From positions 21,514,001-21,578,000 of the forward strand of contig CM106586.1 in NCBI GenBank assembly GCA_048013815.1: a stretch of 64,000 bases of DNA. The letters run 5' to 3'. Each line of letters begins with the position of its first letter. The stretch's first letter is position 1. This DNA is from Setoptus koraiensis. Lineage: Eukaryota; Arthropoda. The translations under genes were made by a program, and so were the position numbers. Positions 13,351-24,748 of this stretch are shown here, piece after piece. The notes beneath the pieces were generated by a model, which had not been told where the DNA came from, did no database searches, and saw nothing but the letters and a program-made list of their open reading frames with translations.

Positions 13351-13951
13351 TGCATCAGCCTGCAGATTGGCCATTATTGGCTGGGAGATTATTATCTTGG
13401 GGGCGATAATAATTGAACTGTTGGCCGCACACTGACTCAGTATTACTGAGGCGCTCGTTTATTTATCTCCCATCTCGCATCTCGCATCTTTTATCTCTCA
13501 TCTGGCCCCGTTCGTGTGGCCCCGATGTGGCGTTTATGTCGATCGGCCGATTTGTGCGCTCACGAGACGAGGACACCCAACAGCATGCAATAACTGGCAG
13601 CGTCCAGTAACAATCTAACAACTAACAATAACTCATTAATCTTGTTTCTTGTCGCCCCGCGGCCCACGCCGAACGCCGAACGCGATCAATGTGCGACCAT
13701 CGCAATTACTGCCCACATCGCTACAAACAATTATTATCGGCCACTGGCAAACGATCGCCGTCAAAAAACAACAACAACAAACACGGACACAAATATGGCA
13801 CACAAACACGGCGGATAAATGTATAAATACGGCACACAAATACGGCGGATAAATGCATAAATATGGCTCACAAATACATAAATGAACACGAATATGAATT
13901 TGATGTTACATGTAAATATCACATGTTTCATTATGAAATATGAACACACAG

Positions 13952-16900
13952 ATCTGCTGCGCCAAGACAGCAACTACAACGCCAGGCAAAGCAACATCGT
14001 GCTGCCCATATATTCGCAAAGTGGGGCCCCCGCCAGCCACAAGCAGATGATGCCCCAATCGGCCTCGCTGCTGAGCGGCTCCCCTAGTCTGTCCACGGTC
14101 AGCTCAACCATGTCACCGACAACAACAACAATGTCACAGTCGGCCACAATTAGAACCGTTAATCCAGGTGATAGAATCAATATACCGTGTTCGTTAGCCA
14201 ACCCGGGCGGATCCATTCAGTTTGCCAAAGATGATCAGCCAATTATTTTGGTGAGTACATAGGTAGTGCGATGGTGCGCAGAGTTGCGCGTGCCGGAGGC
14301 ACGCGCAAGCTCGCATCCAATTAATTAACTCTAATTAATAACAAATTGCTCGCAGCAAACAACAGCAAACTCAACGCTGACTAACGCTAATAATCTGCAT
14401 AATCTGCACATCTGCTTCGCCCACATTCTTGCCCCACATGTATCGCGATCATCGATATATTCGATATATTGGTCGGTGTATATCGGTGTATACAATATCA
14501 CGGTATTATGTAATTAGGACTCCGGTTGTGCCCATTGTCAACTAGACATCTCAAACGATGGCCAAGCGTCGCTAACTATTAACCGTGTCAACAGCAAAGA
14601 CGAGGGCCACTGGCAGTGCTGGCGTCTAGACGAAAATGGCAACATCAAACAGAAGATATCAATCATACAACTAGTGGTTACAAGTGAGTACTACGCTACT
14701 ATGCTTGCTCATGCCTGCTCAGGCGGTTATATTATGCAAATTAGTGGCATCATATCGCCACTATTGTCGTCGCTAATTAAAGCTTTACGCCACGTACTTG
14801 CTGCAGCAAATGCTGCTCGTGCCAGAATGCGACATCCATGGCATGGTTGTCGGATTGTGCCCAATGATCAATTGATGATACAATTGATTCAATAATACCA
14901 TTGAACAGCGACAGCGGTTACCGGTGAAAGTGTCGTACACATTATTATGTTTATATGTTAGCGATGTGGTGCCACCTAGTGGTCGTTCAAGGCGACAGTT
15001 TCGTAGTGACAATCGGTATTGATTATGGGGATGATCCGCATATAACGCAGCGCAATATAACGCGCAATAAGTGATCCAGGGGGCACCAAGCTGCGCTCAA
15101 CATTCTATTCACGGGTGAATAGTGCGACTTTTGCACCATATTTTTGCAACAATATTTGCGCACAAACACTGCACGCGCCAACACTGCACGCGCAAATATG
15201 GTTGTGCAATTAGTCGTTGCAAGTAATCACAAAGCGACTTCCGGTTGCCAGACTGCACCCACTAGAGCGACTGGACAACAGCAGCAGCAGCAGCAGAGGC
15301 GGCAGCATTATGGCGACAACAATTGGGCTCGGCTGCAAAACGACACCCTGTGACGTAATGTGATAGCAGTGGGCGATATGCGAGACACGGCGCCCCAAAA
15401 GCAGCCAACATAAACGGCATTTGGGGCCAGAAAAAAGTTGTCGCATAATGTGCCGTTACTTGGGCCGCTTTTAGTTGGGCGCAACTAACATTAGACTGGC
15501 CCAGCTGGCCCGTCTAATGTTACACAGCTTATAAATTATATTAACATGACGGCAGTGTCAACTTACCGACCATTAGTTTGCAAACTAACAGTGCGACATG
15601 TTTCAAGAAACTGACCACTCTCGCTCTCTCTCTCTGTCCCTCTTTTTGTCTTGCCCCCCGTTTGCCTTTTGCTGTTGCGCAACAATCAATTACGCAACTT
15701 GTTTCTGGCGACGTTATTCTGGCAACGTTATTCTGGCAACGTTACAATGGCAACCGTACAATGGCAACGACATGGCAATCAACAACAACCAAACAACGAC
15801 CAAACAACGACCGAACAACAACCAACGACAACCAACGGCAACAACCAAACAATGACACTGATGCGCCGCTAATAACTCGCAACAACGACATGCTATTTAT
15901 GGCAAATGGCTGACACTGGCGACAAACAACGACTAACTAAACTAACGATGACAATGACATTTGAACAACAACAACAACAACAATCGTTTGTTGTCCATGT
16001 CAAATGTGTGTGTGTGTGTGTGTGTTCTCATGATCGGTCGTTGGCCGCTGACGTTCACCAACCAATCATTAACACACTGTCATTGCCATCCAATTTGCGC
16101 ACACAATGACACAACGACGATAATATAATGCAACCACTGAAATGCAATTCCACGATGCTGACGATGACGCAATCCGCTGACGATGATGCAATCCGCTGTT
16201 GATGACGATGATGCAATGATAATGATGATGTAACGGTCGTGTAATCACAACAACGACAACAACGACAACGACGACAACGACAACCATTGTCTAATTTCTC
16301 ATCGCATGTGTGTTCTAATCGATGCAGACTCACCTGAGCTGCCCATTTTGTTGGCCAACGGCAAAGAGTTGATTGGTGGCAGCAGCAGCGAGGCAACAAT
16401 GACTGTCAAAGAGAATGAGATTGTTGAATTTCGTTGTATTATTAAGGGCGCATCGCCGCCAATTAAGTATGTCCATTGGATGTTGGACAGTGCACAGAAT
16501 ATAACTCATTTAAGCCAATTGATGATGGAGTATTCGGGTAATAATAATAATTATCTCACAAAGAGCATATTGAAATTAAACGCCACCAAGGCAATGAACC
16601 TAAAATCAATCAGCTGCTTGTCGGACCATCAGCTGTGGACGGCCCCGATGACGGTGACGGCCTTCTTGAATGTCCTCTGTAAGTACTCGTATGACGTAAT
16701 CCACTCAGGCTGCCACCGACGCAAGTTCGCCCAGTGAGCATCCTCGGGTTGCCGCTCGCCCGGTCAGCGGGCCGCTCCGGCAACTTGTTGTGGCAGCCGC
16801 TCCGGCTCACCACTCATCAACCGCATCATAACACTCTTTTTGCCGCTCTTCGCCCCCTTGCCCGTCACTTATCCCGCCGTCTATCCCGCCGTCTATCCCG

Positions 16901-19079
16901 CCGCCTATCCCGTCGCCTATCCCGTCGCCCGTCCCGTCGTTCACTGCGCGGCCACTGTTTGCCTCGGCGCGCCACAGACGAGCCCTCGTTCACCATAAGC
17001 CGCGAGCCGGGCTTCGGAATACCCGTGTCAGAGGGCATGTCTGTGATGCTCAAGTGCGAGATTGACTCCAATCCGAGCAGCAGTCCCGTCTGGATCAAGG
17101 ACGCGGAAAAGGCGCAACCCAACGTCGGCCAGCAGCAGCCCCAGGCGGGCTCCGACAGCGCCAATCCCAACACTTCGGGCGCGGGCACCGCAGCCGACGC
17201 AAACACATCCCTGCAAAAGGAGGCGGAACCGACCGTGCTGGACACCCAGGAGGACGGGTCGGTGATATTTTGGCCCGTTCAGCGGTCGGACAGCGGATGG
17301 TACCGGTGCAAAACGGAAAACAAGTACGGCAATTTCTCATCGTTTGGCTACTATCTCAATGTGCGCGCCGCCGCAAATTCGCCCTCCGGCGCGCCAAATC
17401 CGGCCCAGCAACAAGCGTCGCCCAGCTACCAGACCAGTACCCAGGCAACGAACAACAACAACAACATTCAATACCCGCAAAACAGGAACGATCAGCCCAT
17501 AACGCGACATGTGTCCGGCGGTCCGCAGCAAGCGGCGGGCAGCCGGCCCGCCATTGAGCCAAATCAATTTGTCCAGGCCACCAATAACAACAACAGGCTG
17601 AGCAGTATGGCGCACCCGTCACAAGCCAATCAGGCGGACGCGCTGCGATCCCCAATGGGCGCACCCAGCGGCTACCCGCCGGCGGGACTTCCGGGTGGGC
17701 TCCAGCAGCAGCAATTGTCAAACAAATGGATGCAGCAACAGCAAGCCAACAACAACAACGGAAGGATGCAAGAGACAACCACCATGTCGTCGGACCAGTA
17801 TCAAATGAACGCGGCGCCCGGCGCATTCAACCAACAGAGGGCGCCAGCGTCGCTGCAATCGGTCAGCAGCGAGTGCAACAACATCGGGGCGCCCGTCATC
17901 GAGCAGCCCAACAGCACCGTCACCGGGGTGCTCAACAGGCCGCTGTCGTTGTCGGTGCGCTTCTGTTGCAACCCGAAACCCAAAAAAGTCTTCTGGATCC
18001 ACAGGGTGAGTTGCGTTGCAATTGATCACAAAATTGAATTAATTATTTGGATTAATTATCAATTAATAATTAATTAGACCGCTAATTAGCTTAGGTTAAT
18101 TGGCTGCATAATTGCATAATTGATCGGACAGCTGATCGGTTGTGTCGAGCCACAATTGATGGTCGGCGAGAGCGCGCCCTCGCGCCAGTGATGTCACTTG
18201 ATATCTCAACACATAGATCTAACCGCGTTTCTCTAAATCCAATTTCGCCCGTTCTTTCGCTCGCCCGGCCGCCCGCCTGCCCGGCCGCCCGCAACAGCAT
18301 CTGGCCATGATACCCGGGCGCATTTTCGGACCGTACGTGACGCGCGAACTCTGGACGGTAAGTGAGCCACCTACAACTGGTCGCGTCAACTGGTCGCCCC
18401 CGACAAGCTGCACGCCACATCCAATGCACCGACACGAATGAACCAATGAACTAATCCGACTACCTCTCTTTACCCGCCCGGTTTGTCCGCCCCGTTTGTC
18501 CGCCCGGTTTGTCCGCCCGGCTGATCCGCCGACCCGCGCACCGCTTTACCCGACCGCGCGCCGAACCAATGACGTGCGCGTGCAGACGTGGAACTCGCTG
18601 TTCTGCTACACGTCCACGTTCGAGATTGAGGCCGCCAAGACGGACGACATCGGCACCGTCTATTTTGTGGTCGGCAACGACCGCGGACTTGCCGACGCCC
18701 AAATCACCATCAATCTGACCAACAGGGGCAGCGACATGATACCCTCAGGTGAGTGCCGACGCTAAATATGCATAATTTGCATAATATTGCATAACACTAT
18801 TACATAACACTATTACATAACAATATTGCATAACAATATTACATGATAACATTGCGTAACTCGAATCACACCACTGACCGATGTTTTGTTTCTGTTTGTT
18901 ATTATCATTTTGTTTGCGCGCTTCCATCAGGCAAATACCTGTCGGGTTCGGGAGGTGCCATGGTATCGCCAAATGGCTGGGTTGCGTTGTTAAGTGCCAT
19001 AGTGTCGCTGGGATATTATTACTGTTTTGTTTGTTTCGACGCCGATAAAAGTGACCACCGCCACCTGTACAACAGATAA
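13952..19079 (+). CDS. Immunoglobulin-superfamily type I membrane protein (3' exons; 5' end not found)
   Basis: Seven exons keep one frame through GT-AG introns: 13952-14250, 14518-14683, 16328-16678, 16978-18005, 18298-18357, 18586-18748, 18931-19079, giving about 738 residues. Four Ig-like domains can be seen. Ig1 spans exons 1-2 (PGDRINIPC ... GHWQCW). Ig2 is exon 3 (VEFRC ... SISCLSD). Ig3 is at the start of exon 4 (VMLKC ... SGWYRC), with a Gln/Ala/Ser-rich insert of about 50 residues between its strands. After a long Gln/Asn/Pro-rich linker, Ig4 spans exons 4-6 (VRFCC ... TVYFVV). The last exon encodes a hydrophobic helix (GWVALLSAIVSLGYYYCFVC) and a short basic tail, so the protein is probably a cell-surface adhesion or recognition molecule. 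The first visible exon starts in phase 1 after an acceptor, and no signal-peptide exon was found upstream. I do not recognise the exact orthologue. Confidence 0.75.
14284..14308 (+). repeat. Perfect hairpin in the intron after the first visible Ig exon
   Basis: TTGCGCGTGCC (14284-14294) and GGCACGCGCAA (14298-14308) are perfect complements with a 3-base loop. The stem begins 33 bases after the 5' splice site GTGAGT at 14251. Confidence 0.75.
15715..15870. repeat. Intronic simple repeats (ATTCTGGCAACGTT array, CAA-rich run)
   Basis: Three to five degenerate units of ATTCTGGCAACGTT are followed by a CAACAACCAAACAACGAC-type run. Further intronic arrays are GATGATG/CAATCCGCTG at about 16150-16230 and (ACAACG)n to about 16285. 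All lie in the intron 14684-16327. Confidence 0.75.
16866..16945. repeat. 12-bp TATCCCGCCGTC tandem repeat
   Basis: About six units of TATCCCGCCGTC and variants lie in the short intron 16679-16977, immediately before the Ig3 exon. The run is C/T-rich and may serve as the polypyrimidine tract. Confidence 0.8.
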
Positions 19080-19170
19080 CGACAACATTGCAATTGGCTA
19101 CCCACGAGCAAGTGATTGCGCCCGCCGCCCCCAAATCGTGCCCATTCGTGCCCATTCGTCCGCATCGGTC

Positions 19171-19225
19171 GGTCGGTCGCCGGTCGGTCGCCGGTCGGTC
19201 GCCGGTCGGTCGCCGGTCGGTCGCC
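19171..19225. repeat. 11-bp GGTCGGTCGCC tandem repeat, five units
   Basis: Five exact units in the 3' UTR of the Ig gene, followed by a partial unit. Confidence 0.9.
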
Positions 19226-19667
19226 GGTCGGCCAATCGGCTGGCGCGCCCATTGAAGCTAGATCGCCCCCCAACAGAAAGAGACACTACAGTGAGATGCA
19301 TGCAACAGCAACAACAGCAACAACAACAACAGAATATTATAAACTGTCCAAACACTTTATAAAAAATAAGTTTTCTAAACACTGTACATAGTTATGTAAA
19401 TTAGATCCAACGGAGAGACCAAGCAGCAGCAACAACAGCAGCAGTCACAAGCAAAGCTGCAGCAATTGGAATGGGGAACCGGAAGCAGACGACCAGTTGT
19501 AACCAGTTGATTCCCTTGCCTGATTTGTGTTGCAAGCAAGTGTGTCGCTTGTGGCGCGTTTTATCCGGCACGCGCGCAAGCCCCGCACCAAACGATTCCC
19601 GCTCCCGCTCTCCCTCTCTCTATCTCTCTCTATATCTCTTTGATACGGATGTTGTTATTAATTAATT

Positions 19668-19673
19668 AATAAA
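19668..19673 (+). terminator. Poly(A) signal AATAAA, probable end of the Ig gene
   Basis: The first clear AATAAA downstream of the Ig stop (about 590 bases after it), in an AT-rich stretch and followed by TG-rich sequence. Confidence 0.5.
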
Positions 19674-19784
19674 TATAACTGACCATAATGACTGTGTTTT
19701 GTTTGGTCCTTTGGCTTTGTTGCTCGCAAGTTACTTTGGTCACTCTGAATACATTGTCTGTGGCTCGCGTGGGGCCACACTACT

Positions 19785-19854
19785 GACTCATTACTAACGA
19801 CTCATTACTAACGACTCATTACTAACGACTCATTACTAATGACTCATTACTAAT
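19785..19854. repeat. 14-bp GACTCATTACTAAC tandem repeat, five units
   Basis: Five units, the last two with AAT in place of AAC. The core TGACTCA is AP-1-like, but the array looks like slippage product. Confidence 0.9.
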
Positions 19855-20292
19855 GAGTGATGTCGCCCGCCAATGCAGTCAACTAGTGTGATTTGCGTCT
19901 CACTTTGCTCGTGTCTTGTGAGCGCTTAGTTAACTTTTCACATCTCATATCGCTGGAGCGATACAATGCGATACAAAATTAAAATTACAACTTTTGAATT
20001 GAACGAAATTGAATTGGTGCTAGATTGAGGAGACAACTTTCCCCAGGAATGTCAAAAATCTAAAATCTAAAATCTGAAATGCGCTTTGAAATGAAACAAG
20101 CAGATAAAATAAATTCTCAGATTATAAATTCTCAAATAAATAACTCAAATTGCATCATCGCCAATTGGCATCATGATGCAATGGTGCTGATAGTGCCAAA
20201 CTGCCATGTGATATTGGCAACATCATTTTGGCGCTATCAGTAAGTGTGTCAATGGTTCGTGTTGCGATACGCGAATAATATAAAAGTATTCT

Positions 20293-20372
20293 CATCGTTG
20301 CATCGTTGCATCGTTGCATCGTTGCATCGTTGCATCGTTGCATTGGCGGATTGTTGCATTGGCGGATTGGGT
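20293..20372. repeat. 8-bp CATCGTTG array grading into a 16-bp repeat
   Basis: Six exact CATCGTTG units (20293-20340) are followed by two CATTGGCGGATTG-containing units. Confidence 0.85.
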
Positions 20373-21919
20373 TGCCTTGAAAAATGAGTCGCCCATTATG
20401 GGCAACAACCAAGACAACACTGGATGTTGGTGCATGCAAACCTTGAATGTTTCCAAGGATTGCGAGCAATTTCAGGCAGCGAGCCCTCGTGTCAAGGTGA
20501 CGATTGGTGGCTGTTTGTTGTCATCAGCGGAGCCTAAATTTGAGCTCTCTCTCTCTCAAGTGGCAAATTGAGAGTGAGTAAATTTCTCTAAATTCAAATT
20601 TCAATTAGCGGCGCTGGCAAGCCGCACACAAAGCAAGTGGCAGCCGTTTGCCAATGGCTGCCACTTGCTCAATCGAGAAACTGATACCAACAGATCGATT
20701 GCATCGTTTTCAGTTTCATCACGAAACTGAAAATCTCAGAACGAGCCCACTCCAGCGATACTAATAACGCCAACATTAGTAGTAATAATTAATAGTATTG
20801 ATAGTAATGATGCTACCAGCAATAATTACGACAACAATAACAAGGCGCCCGAAGAAGAAGAAGATTATGAGACTGTGAGTCAGAGGGCACGTGATAGCTT
20901 GTTGTTGTTGTTGTTGTTGTGTCGCGAATTTCGAGCTGCGTGCGCTCACATTGAAACCAACGTCAAATTCCGAGAATTTATCCCAATGCTCAAATAGAGA
21001 TTTGCACAGTCACCTTGCAACAGGTTGTTGTGTGTGCGTGTGTGTGTAGCCTTTTTGCCTATTCAACTGAGCCTGAGATACGCCGAGTGGCGCCGACGAG
21101 CTGCTTGTCGAGACGAGTTTGCTCACGTAGCCAGCGATCGCTAGCAGCGATTTGTCACACACGAGCCAATCGGCAGGCAAGTGAGTTTTGTCGGAGTTTT
21201 GTTGCCAATATTGCGACGAGTCACCTTCGCGAAACAGAGTCGGCACTGACAATCACAGTTGAGATGGCGCGTTGTTGTTGGCGCGTTGTTGTTGTAGCCC
21301 TTGTCCCATGACAAGTTTCGGTTGTCACAAATTCAGTGTTGCTGACGCAATGCAAAGCTCGCGCTTACAATTTGTTTATTTATTTGTTTGTACAATTAAT
21401 TAACTGAGGCCGGTCACTGACTCACTTAATTAATTGTGAGTGGCGCGGGGGGCGCCCTTGACTCGCGTTGGACGCCGTTGTCAGTTTCGTTGGGCGTTCG
21501 CCGGCTCACAATTACTCTGTCTGTATTAGTCTGCATATTAGCCTGTATATCAGTCTGTATGTTGGCTGCTGGCGAGGTTGCTGCTGGCGGCGAGCCTGCC
21601 ACCAACTGACAGCAGCCACCAAACAACAAACAACCGTCGACAGCATTCAACAGGTTGCCATGTTGTAACTCGGCGACAGCTTGCGCGATCTATTGCGCGA
21701 TAAGATGGATAAGATGCAATTACGCAATGCGCCAAATTCTATCGCGATTCGCGATTTTATCCGCGACTCCTTCTTGCTATCGCACACACACTTATTGATA
21801 ATATTTGATTCAGCGCACAAAGTAACAACAAAGTAACACTCGACAGTAGTAGCGATACGCGACAGTGGCTGCAATAGCGCACACGTGAGTCGATCGAGCC
21901 AAACGAAGCCAGCCAATTC

Positions 21920-22010
21920 GAGTGAATTCTCGCAAATTCTCGCAAATCCTTGGAAATTCTCGGAAATTCTCGCAAATCCTTGGAAATTCTCGGATATTCT
22001 CTGGCGGCCA
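21920..22010. repeat. CGCAAATTCT / CCTTGGAAATTCT tandem repeat
   Basis: A 31-bp higher-order unit (CGCAAATCCTTGGAAATTCT + CGGAAATTCT) is repeated about twice, built of 10-bp subunits. Confidence 0.75.
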
Positions 22011-22204
22011 CACCGACAGCAACCGAGCAGTGACTGAGTGAAGCCGAAGAGATGCACCGGCTGATACAACTGGCACGCGGCCTCATGGGCGTGCTGGCAC
22101 GATGCAAAAATGGAAAATATAAATACAAATATTATCGCTCATTACTAATTGAGTGACAGCGGCTGCTAAAGTGGTTGGTCGGTGTAAACAACACACTGAC
22201 TTGT

Positions 22205-22310
22205 GAGAAGTTTGTTTATTTGTTTGTTTGTTTGTTTGTCTGTTTATTTGTTTGTCTGCTTGTTTGTTTGTCTGCTTGTCTGTTTGCTCGCTTGCTTGTT
22301 TGTGTCTTGT
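22205..22310. repeat. (GTTT)n-rich simple repeat
   Basis: GTTT, GTCT and GCTT tetranucleotides run for about 100 bp. GGCTCGATTC-type repeats follow at 22378-22440, and an ATATATC-rich run at 22690-22740. Confidence 0.85.
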
Positions 22311-23021
22311 CGTGACACGATAATTAATTATCATGCAATTTTGCTTGTCTATTGCATAAGCCGAGCGATGATGATCGATTCGATTGGATTCGGCTCGATT
22401 CGGCTCGGCTCGGCTCGATTGGATTCGATTCAATTCGAAGGGAGAAGGTAGAAGGCAGAAGGTGAGCAGTGCAAGAAGGCGAAAGTTGCCCCTGGCTGCC
22501 ACTGCCAGTTGATGCGTCAACAATCTGGCGTGCATTTTGTCAGTCAATTATTATTGTCAGACTAGCCGATTGAAGCGCTTATTTAACTTTTCGCTTGCCA
22601 TCTAATTACGTTACTGATAGCTCATTATAGCTGCCACCAGTGTGTTGCCACCATCACAACAGTATCACAACAATATCGCAACAATATCATCATATATATA
22701 CTATATCATATATATTGTATATCATATATATTGTATATATTTGTGGGCCGCAACATTGTGTGCGCTCGTGGATCTTGCGCAATCGGTCATCTCATGATTG
22801 TTGTTGTGTGATTGTTTTGACAATCGACGAATCACTAGTGACTGCTGACAACATTAGTATTAGCCAATTAGTAATTGATGACTAATAATTAATAATTGTG
22901 CGAGCAAAACAAATATTATCTTGCACTCGCCGGCACAACAAGTGTCAGTACATCATTATATCACACACATTGTGGTCTAGTCACTGGGCCGGGCCAATCG
23001 CTCATTGGATACTGACACTCG

Positions 23022-23085
23022 CATTATATCAAAATATCATTATATCAAAATATCATTATATCAAAATATCATTATATCAAAATAT
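23022..23085. repeat. 16-bp CATTATATCAAAATAT tandem repeat, four units
   Basis: Four exact units. Confidence 0.9.
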
Positions 23086-23461
23086 CAAGCTAGCAGCTCA
23101 TTGGTTAGTGGTTGGCGTTGCCGGCGTGGACGAGCCAACAGCAAACAAACAAACAAAAGCGACACGACAATAATATCATCGACAACTACAAGACAACGGG
23201 CGCAACTTGGCGCGCGCCAATCCACCACACAAAGACAGCGGACAACAGCAGACAACAACGCACAACAACAACAGCAGCCTCAAGTCAACCGAGAGCATTG
23301 GTACGATTCCTACATCATCCAGATAACAGTGGCCAGATACCAGCAGCCAGATAATTGACAGCCTGATATTAACAGCCAGATATTAACAGCCAGATCATCG
23401 ACAGCAACCACGGTGAGTAGCAGTCGCCTTATCAGTGTGCGCCGTCGCTGGCGAGCTCATT

Positions 23462-23592
23462 AGTGAGTCATTAGTGAGCTATTGGCGAGCTATTGGCGAG
23501 CTATTGGCGAGCTGTTGGTGAGCCATCAGCAGGCTATCAGCAAGCTATCGGCAAGCTATCGGCAAGCTACCAGCGAGCTATCAGCGAGCCGC
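23462..23592. repeat. 13-bp GAGCTATTGGC tandem repeat, about ten units
   Basis: Units grade from GAGCTATTGGC to AAGCTATCGGC and GAGCTATCAGC, so the array has diverged progressively along its length. Confidence 0.8.
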
Positions 23593-24072
23593 GGCCGGCG
23601 CCTAATGACAGGCGCTTCACTAACTGTATCTCTGTGTATCCGTTAGGCAATCCGTCAGCCCAGACGGATATAGACAGTTAGACAGTTTTGGAGAGACACA
23701 TTTACACATTTACAGTTACAGTCGCAGCTACGTAACTGTGTGAGCGTATCAAGTGTGTGTATTCACATGATGTCGACGCCACAAACAAGCATCATGTTTG
23801 CTTTTGTGCTAATTAGCGGCTTCAATTAGTGGCTTCGTTTGGTTGCGTTAGTGAGCGACTGTCTTGCAAAAGTGTGACAAATCTATAATGAGATAGATAA
23901 GACGCGCCAGTCGTCAACAATACAGTGTGACTCGTCGTCTCAATAGTGACTGAATAGTAGATTTACGAGCGCACAAACGCTGCCTTCGTTAGCGAGAGAG
24001 AGACAGAGGCTCTTGAGAGGCGTTTGATGAGCCAGAATGAGCTGAGAGGAGCTCACGCAATTGAGTGAATCG

Positions 24073-24150
24073 CGTTGAGTTTTGGCGACTGTTTGTCACC
24101 AAAACTCGCAACGAGTGAATGAATTGTCAGCTGAAATTTAGCTGACAATT
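24073..24150. repeat. Two adjacent inverted repeats
   Basis: First: CGTTGAGTTTTGGCGAC (24073-24089) pairs with 24095-24113 with one mismatch and a two-base bulge, around the loop TGTTT. Second: AATTGTCAGCT (24122-24132) pairs perfectly with AGCTGACAATT (24140-24150) around a seven-base loop. Confidence 0.7.
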
Positions 24151-24741
24151 ATTTCGACTTATTGAGCCACTGGCAACAATTATTATCATTATTATTATTA
24201 TTATTTTTATTGTGCAAACGATGGCAAGATGACTTTCGATTAGCCGAGCAGCGCCATTTGTCGAGCTGATGCTCCCAGTCGCTTTGTGATGTTCGCGTTG
24301 ATCATTCGCTCGTTGGTGTATTAGTGTGTTGGTGTATTAGTGTGTTGGTTGCATTAGTTTGTTGGTTGCATTAGTCGTGAGTTGAGGTTGTGGTTGTGGT
24401 TGAGATTGCGCTCGAGGTTGCTAGTGAGGCTGACGTCATCGCCATTCAAATCGTCAAGTCGTCGTCGTCGCGATGGTTAGAATGCAACAGCCAGCGCAAC
24501 TCGTCAATTATTCTCAACTATTCTCGTCGGATAGATCGCGACTCGCGAGTGGCGACACAGCACCGCTAACTAACTTTTACCACGGCGCCCTCTGTATCTA
24601 TCATGTGCCCGATTGGTAGTTATTTAGACGGGCTCGGCGCTCGAGCGTCTAGTGTCTAGGGTCACAAGCAAACACGACGCCAGCGACACACAGTCGTAAC
24701 ATTACGATAACTTGCATTGCAAGTATAAGTATAATAAGTTG

Positions 24742-24748
24742 TATAAAA
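24742..24748 (+). promoter_or_regulatory. Possible TATA box of the mucin-like gene
   Basis: TATAAAA lies about 510 bases upstream of the ATG at 25254, with CAA-rich sequence between them that could be 5' UTR. Position and motif only; weak. Confidence 0.25.

Larger units (their letters stand above)
1..13951. other. GC-rich, gene-free region with many short tandem repeats
   Basis: I see no supportable exon here. Long open frames exist on both strands, but they come from GC-rich sequence and tandem repeats: they overlap in many frames, translate to R/A/S/P-rich low complexity, and match no family. Composition is strikingly CpG- and GGCC/GCGC-rich compared with the right half of the window. The Ig gene starting at 13952 lacks its first exon(s), so part or all of this region may be its upstream intron or promoter. 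Short AT-rich islands occur near 7130-7190 and 12595-12665. Confidence 0.6.
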
